DNA of 64,000 bases from Azospirillum sp051124815 (GTDB lineage Bacteria; Pseudomonadota; Alphaproteobacteria; Azospirillales; Azospirillaceae), in assembly GCF_051124815.1 (NCBI RefSeq), contig NZ_CP118489.1:124001-188000 (forward strand), given 5' to 3'. The position numbers were made by a program, and so were the translations under genes. Numbering within the stretch: position 1 is the stretch's first letter; each line of letters opens with the position of its first letter. Under the pieces are notes generated by a model, which saw only the letters and a list, made by a program, of their open reading frames with translations, ran no database searches and was not told where the DNA came from. Positions 61,504 through 64,000 of the stretch are shown here, piece after piece.

Positions 61504-62577
61504 TCAGGCGGCGTTCTCGCTCAGCACACCGCGGCGGATCTGGTCGAGTTCGATGGATTCGAACAGAGCCTTGAAGTTGCCCTCGCCAAAGCCCTCGTTG
61601 CCGATGCGCTGGATGATCTCGAAGAAGATCGGGCCGATGACGTTCTGGGTGAAGATCTGCAGGAGCAGGCCCTGGCCCTCCGTCGGGGCGCCGTCGAGCA
61701 GGATGCGGTTGGCCTGCAGGCGCTTCAGGTCCTGGCCATGGCCGGGGACGCGGGCATCGACGCGCTCGTAATAGGTGTCGGGCGTGTCCTGGAACGGCGT
61801 GCCCATGCCGCGCATCGTCTCCACCGTGTGGACGATGTCGTTGGTGCCGAGCGCCACGTGCTGGATGCCCTCGCCCTTGTAGTCGCGCAGATACTCGACG
61901 ATCTGCGACTTGTTGTCGGCGGACTCGTTGATCGGGATGCGGATCTTGCCGCAGGGGCTGGTCATCGCCTTCGAGCGCAGGCCGGTCAGCTTGCCCTCGA
62001 TGTCGAAATAGCGGATCTCGCGGAAGCCGAACAGGCGGGTGTAGAAATCGGCCCACTCCTCCATGCGCCCGGTGTGGACATTGTGGGTCAGGTGGTCGAT
62101 GTAGGTCAGGCCGGCGCCCTCGGGATGCTGGTCCACCCCCGGCAGCGGCACGAAATCGACCTCGTAGATGCTGCCGCGCTCGCCATAGCGGTCGACGAGG
62201 TAGATCAGCGAATCGCCGATGCCCTTGATGGCGGGGATGTTCAGCTCCATCGCGCCCACGCGGTTCTCGACACCCCAGGCGCCGAGATCGACGGCCCGGC
62301 GGTAGGCGAAGGCGGCGTCGGCGACGCGGAAGGCGATGGCGCAGATCGACGGCCCGTGCTGGGCGGCGAAGTTGCGCGGGAAGCCCGACGGCTCGGCATT
62401 GACGATGAAGTTCACGTCGCCCTGGCGGTAGAGCGTGACGTCCTTCGACCGGTGGCGGGCGATGGCGGTGAAGCCCAGCTGCTCGAACAGGCGGCCCAGC
62501 GCCACCGTGTCCGGCGCGGTGAATTCGATGAACTCGAATCCATCGGTCTTCATCGGGTTTTCCCACATGTCGGCCAT
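61504..62577 (-). CDS. hpd: 4-hydroxyphenylpyruvate dioxygenase
   Basis: Converts 4-hydroxyphenylpyruvate to homogentisate in tyrosine breakdown; Fe(II) enzyme. The 357 residues are of normal length. The iron ligands are in IDHLTHNVHTGRMEEW (first His), GIQHVALGTNDIVHTV (second His) and IGPIFFEIIQRIGNEGFGEG (Glu). The ATG at 62577 has GGGAGAGG upstream. It is divergent from an Lrp-type regulator that probably controls it. Confidence 0.96.
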   Translation of the reverse strand: MADMWENPMKTDGFEFIEFTAPDTVALGRLFEQLGFTAIARHRSKDVTLYRQGDVNFIVNAEPSGFPRNFAAQHGPSICAIAFRVADAAFAYRRAVDLGAWGVENRVGAMELNIPAIKGIGDSLIYLVDRYGERGSIYEVDFVPLPGVDQHPEGAGLTYIDHLTHNVHTGRMEEWADFYTRLFGFREIRYFDIEGKLTGLRSKAMTSPCGKIRIPINESADNKSQIVEYLRDYKGEGIQHVALGTNDIVHTVETMRGMGTPFQDTPDTYYERVDARVPGHGQDLKRLQANRILLDGAPTEGQGLLLQIFTQNVIGPIFFEIIQRIGNEGFGEGNFKALFESIELDQIRRGVLSENAA

Positions 62578-62707
62578 GATCGCCTCTCCCTTGGTTCGTT
62601 CTGCGATCAGTATGCCGGACAGTCCGTGGAAATAGCTTTCAAAGTGAGGCGGGTACACCTATGATTTTGGCAGGATTTCCCGTCCTGCCCTTCCTTACCG
62701 GGGAATT

Positions 62708-63190
62708 TTGCCGTTGCCCGCCGCTCTATCGGAAATCGACATCAAAATTCTGGTCGCCCTGCAGGAGGATTCCCGCCTGACCGTGCAGGAGTTGGCCGAC
62801 CGCGTCGGCACCTCGCCGTCGTCCTGCTGGCGCCGTCTGAAGTCGCTGGAGGAGACCGGGGTGATCCGCCGCTACACCGCGCTGGTCGATCCCAAGGCGG
62901 CGTCGGTCGGCGAGTGTGTTTTCGCCCATGTAACGCTGGACCGCCATTCGGCCGAGACCGCCGCCGTCTTCATCGACGCGGTGCGCAAGCGGCCGGAAGT
63001 GCTGGAATGCTATGCGGTATCGGGGGATGCGGACTATCTGCTGCGGGTCGCCGTGCGGGCCATCGCCGATTACAACCGCTTCCTGGAGGAGTTCGTCTTC
63101 CAGCTGCCTTTCCAGGTGCGCATCCGCTCCAACTTCGCCCTGAAGGAAATCAAGTTCGAGACGGCACTGCCGCTGGGGAATGGGGCGTAG
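62708..63190 (+). CDS. Lrp/AsnC-family transcriptional regulator
   Basis: About 160 residues. The N-terminal HTH is DIKILVALQEDSRLTVQELA, DRVGTSPSSCWRRLKSLEET and GVIRRYTALVDPKA. The C-terminal RAM effector domain is KRPEVLECYAVSGDADYLLR followed by VAVRAIADYNRFLEEFVF. There is no ATG; TTG at 62708 or 62714 after GGGGAA is the start, the latter better spaced. Divergent from hpd, so a tyrosine- or phenylalanine-responsive regulator of hpd is inferred. Confidence 0.9.
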   Translation: MPLPAALSEIDIKILVALQEDSRLTVQELADRVGTSPSSCWRRLKSLEETGVIRRYTALVDPKAASVGECVFAHVTLDRHSAETAAVFIDAVRKRPEVLECYAVSGDADYLLRVAVRAIADYNRFLEEFVFQLPFQVRIRSNFALKEIKFETALPLGNGA

Positions 63191-63212
63191 CGCCCCGTCC
63201 TGCCTTCCTCCC

Positions 63213-64000
63213 CTACCCTGCCACGCGGCGCTTGGCCTGCACGGCCGCCGCGGCGGCAGCCGGATGCGGGCCGGCGATGCGGTCGAGCAGCAGGTCCAGG
63301 CCGGTGCGGCTGGTCTCGTAGGCCACCCGGGCACGGGTCAGCGTCTGAGCCGAGGCGGCGGCGAGCGCCTCACGGTCGTCGGCCCAGGCCGCCAGGATCG
63401 GCAGGGCCGCCTTCACGAAGTCGGCGTTCTGCGGCACCAGCCCGTCGGCCGGAATGTCGGAGCCGATGCAGCCGCGCTCATAGGCCAGCACCGGCACGCC
63501 GGCGGCCATCGCCTCGAACAGCACCAGCGGCTGCGCCTCGTTGCGGTACTGGGTGGGGAAGACGAAGACGTCGATGTCGCGATAGAAGGCCTCCTTGGCC
63601 TCGCCATGCACCGGGCCATGATACTCCACCGCCCCGTCGAAGGCCATCAGCCCGGCGGCGATCATCGCGTTGTCCCTCGGCTTCAGCCCCGGCCCGGCCA
63701 GCACCAGCTTGGCGTCCACCCCCTCCAGCTGCAGGGCGCGCAGCAGGGCGAACAGCGTGTCCAGCCCCTTCTCGCCGCACAGGTTCGACAGGTGGCCGAT
63801 GCGCAGGGGGCCGTCGCGCCGGGGGCGCGGGGTCGCGCCGGGCGTGGAGAAGATGGCGTTCGACATGGTCATGCAGGTGCGCGCCGCCGGATAGATCGAC
63901 TGGAAGCGCATCTGCATCGCCGGGCACAGCAGCACATGGGTGCAGTCGGCGCCCGCCACCCGGGTCAGCAGCCGCATCCGCCAGGTAGGCTTGGCTATGG
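63213..64000 (-). CDS. Glycosyltransferase family 4-like protein (5' partial)
   Basis: The gene enters from beyond the right end of the window, where the frame remains open. The visible part contains the GT-B C-terminal domain: LRIGHLSNLCGEKGLDTLFA, LVLAGPGLK, then FVFPTQYRNEAQPLVLFEAM and AAGVPVLAYERGCIGSDIPA, the E-x7-E nucleotide-sugar-binding region typical of GT1/GT4 enzymes. A role in surface polysaccharide synthesis is likely; donor and acceptor unknown. Confidence 0.88.
   Translation of the reverse strand, partial: IAKPTWRMRLLTRVAGADCTHVLLCPAMQMRFQSIYPAARTCMTMSNAIFSTPGATPRPRRDGPLRIGHLSNLCGEKGLDTLFALLRALQLEGVDAKLVLAGPGLKPRDNAMIAAGLMAFDGAVEYHGPVHGEAKEAFYRDIDVFVFPTQYRNEAQPLVLFEAMAAGVPVLAYERGCIGSDIPADGLVPQNADFVKAALPILAAWADDREALAAASAQTLTRARVAYETSRTGLDLLLDRIAGPHPAAAAAAVQAKRRVAG

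Overview
The window is about 64 kb of very GC-rich, densely coding DNA from an alphaproteobacterium. The inference rests on a CcrM-type GANTC methylase with GANTC sites at its own promoter, an RpoH-type sigma factor, the alphaproteobacterial style of the cobalamin genes, CbtAB cobalt transport behind a cobalamin riboswitch, and CCA-encoding tRNA-Asn and tRNA-Asp genes. Gene content and style fit Rhodospirillales (Azospirillum-like), but no rRNA or marker gene here proves the genus.

Layout. (1) 1-6.95 kb: a tightly overlapping chemosensory operon, with a triple CheW-domain protein (5' cut by the window), CheB, a HEAT-repeat protein, CheR, CheY, CheA and a small STAS-like protein. (2) 7.1-23.8 kb: corrin-ring synthesis. 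bluB, cobB and cobA run leftward, cbiD rightward, cobM-cobE-cobL leftward and cobK rightward. A long leftward operon cbtB-cbtA-cobW-cobN-cobG-cobH-cobI-cobJ follows, starting behind a clear cobalamin riboswitch at 23.6-23.8 kb. (3) 24.2-29.1 kb: a complete branched-chain-amino-acid-type ABC operon (livG, livF, substrate-binding protein, livH, livM) closed by a strong terminator. (4) 29.4-37.3 kb: a sigma-54 activator, an IclR regulator, a DedA protein, a LysE-type exporter, a BMP-family binding protein with its double ATPase but no permeases, and an IS5-family insertion sequence sitting in a dispersed repeat. (5) 37.3-46 kb: a VOC protein with a divergent LysR regulator, a DUF1989 protein, RpoH, an odd Dpp/Opp-like transporter with degenerate ATPase motifs, and a PAS histidine kinase. 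(6) 46-53 kb: a double cold-shock-domain protein, a YchJ-like protein, rnhB, ccrM, folB, an ornithine-cyclodeaminase-family protein, two tRNAs and an SDR enzyme. (7) 52.8-64 kb: the DUF3306/DUF3305 pair, a small secreted protein, a phytochelatin-synthase-like protein, a 1050-residue protein with three carbohydrate-binding-like repeats plus a beta-helix, an AI-2E-family permease, a low-GC methyltransferase, hpd, an Lrp regulator and a partial glycosyltransferase.

Two features cut across the gene map. First, nearly every gene between about 14.7 and 37.1 kb is broken by one or more small frameshifts, roughly fifty in all, while I found none in genes on either side. Most of those I worked through are explained by one base missing from a G or C run (one from a T run), so this block most probably carries homopolymer errors rather than real pseudogenes; I annotate these as single genes. 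Second, a dispersed C/G-rich palindromic repeat occurs eight times. It lies between genes, but it also writes the C-terminal tails of three proteins and, after correction of one base, is read in frame through the middle of CobG.
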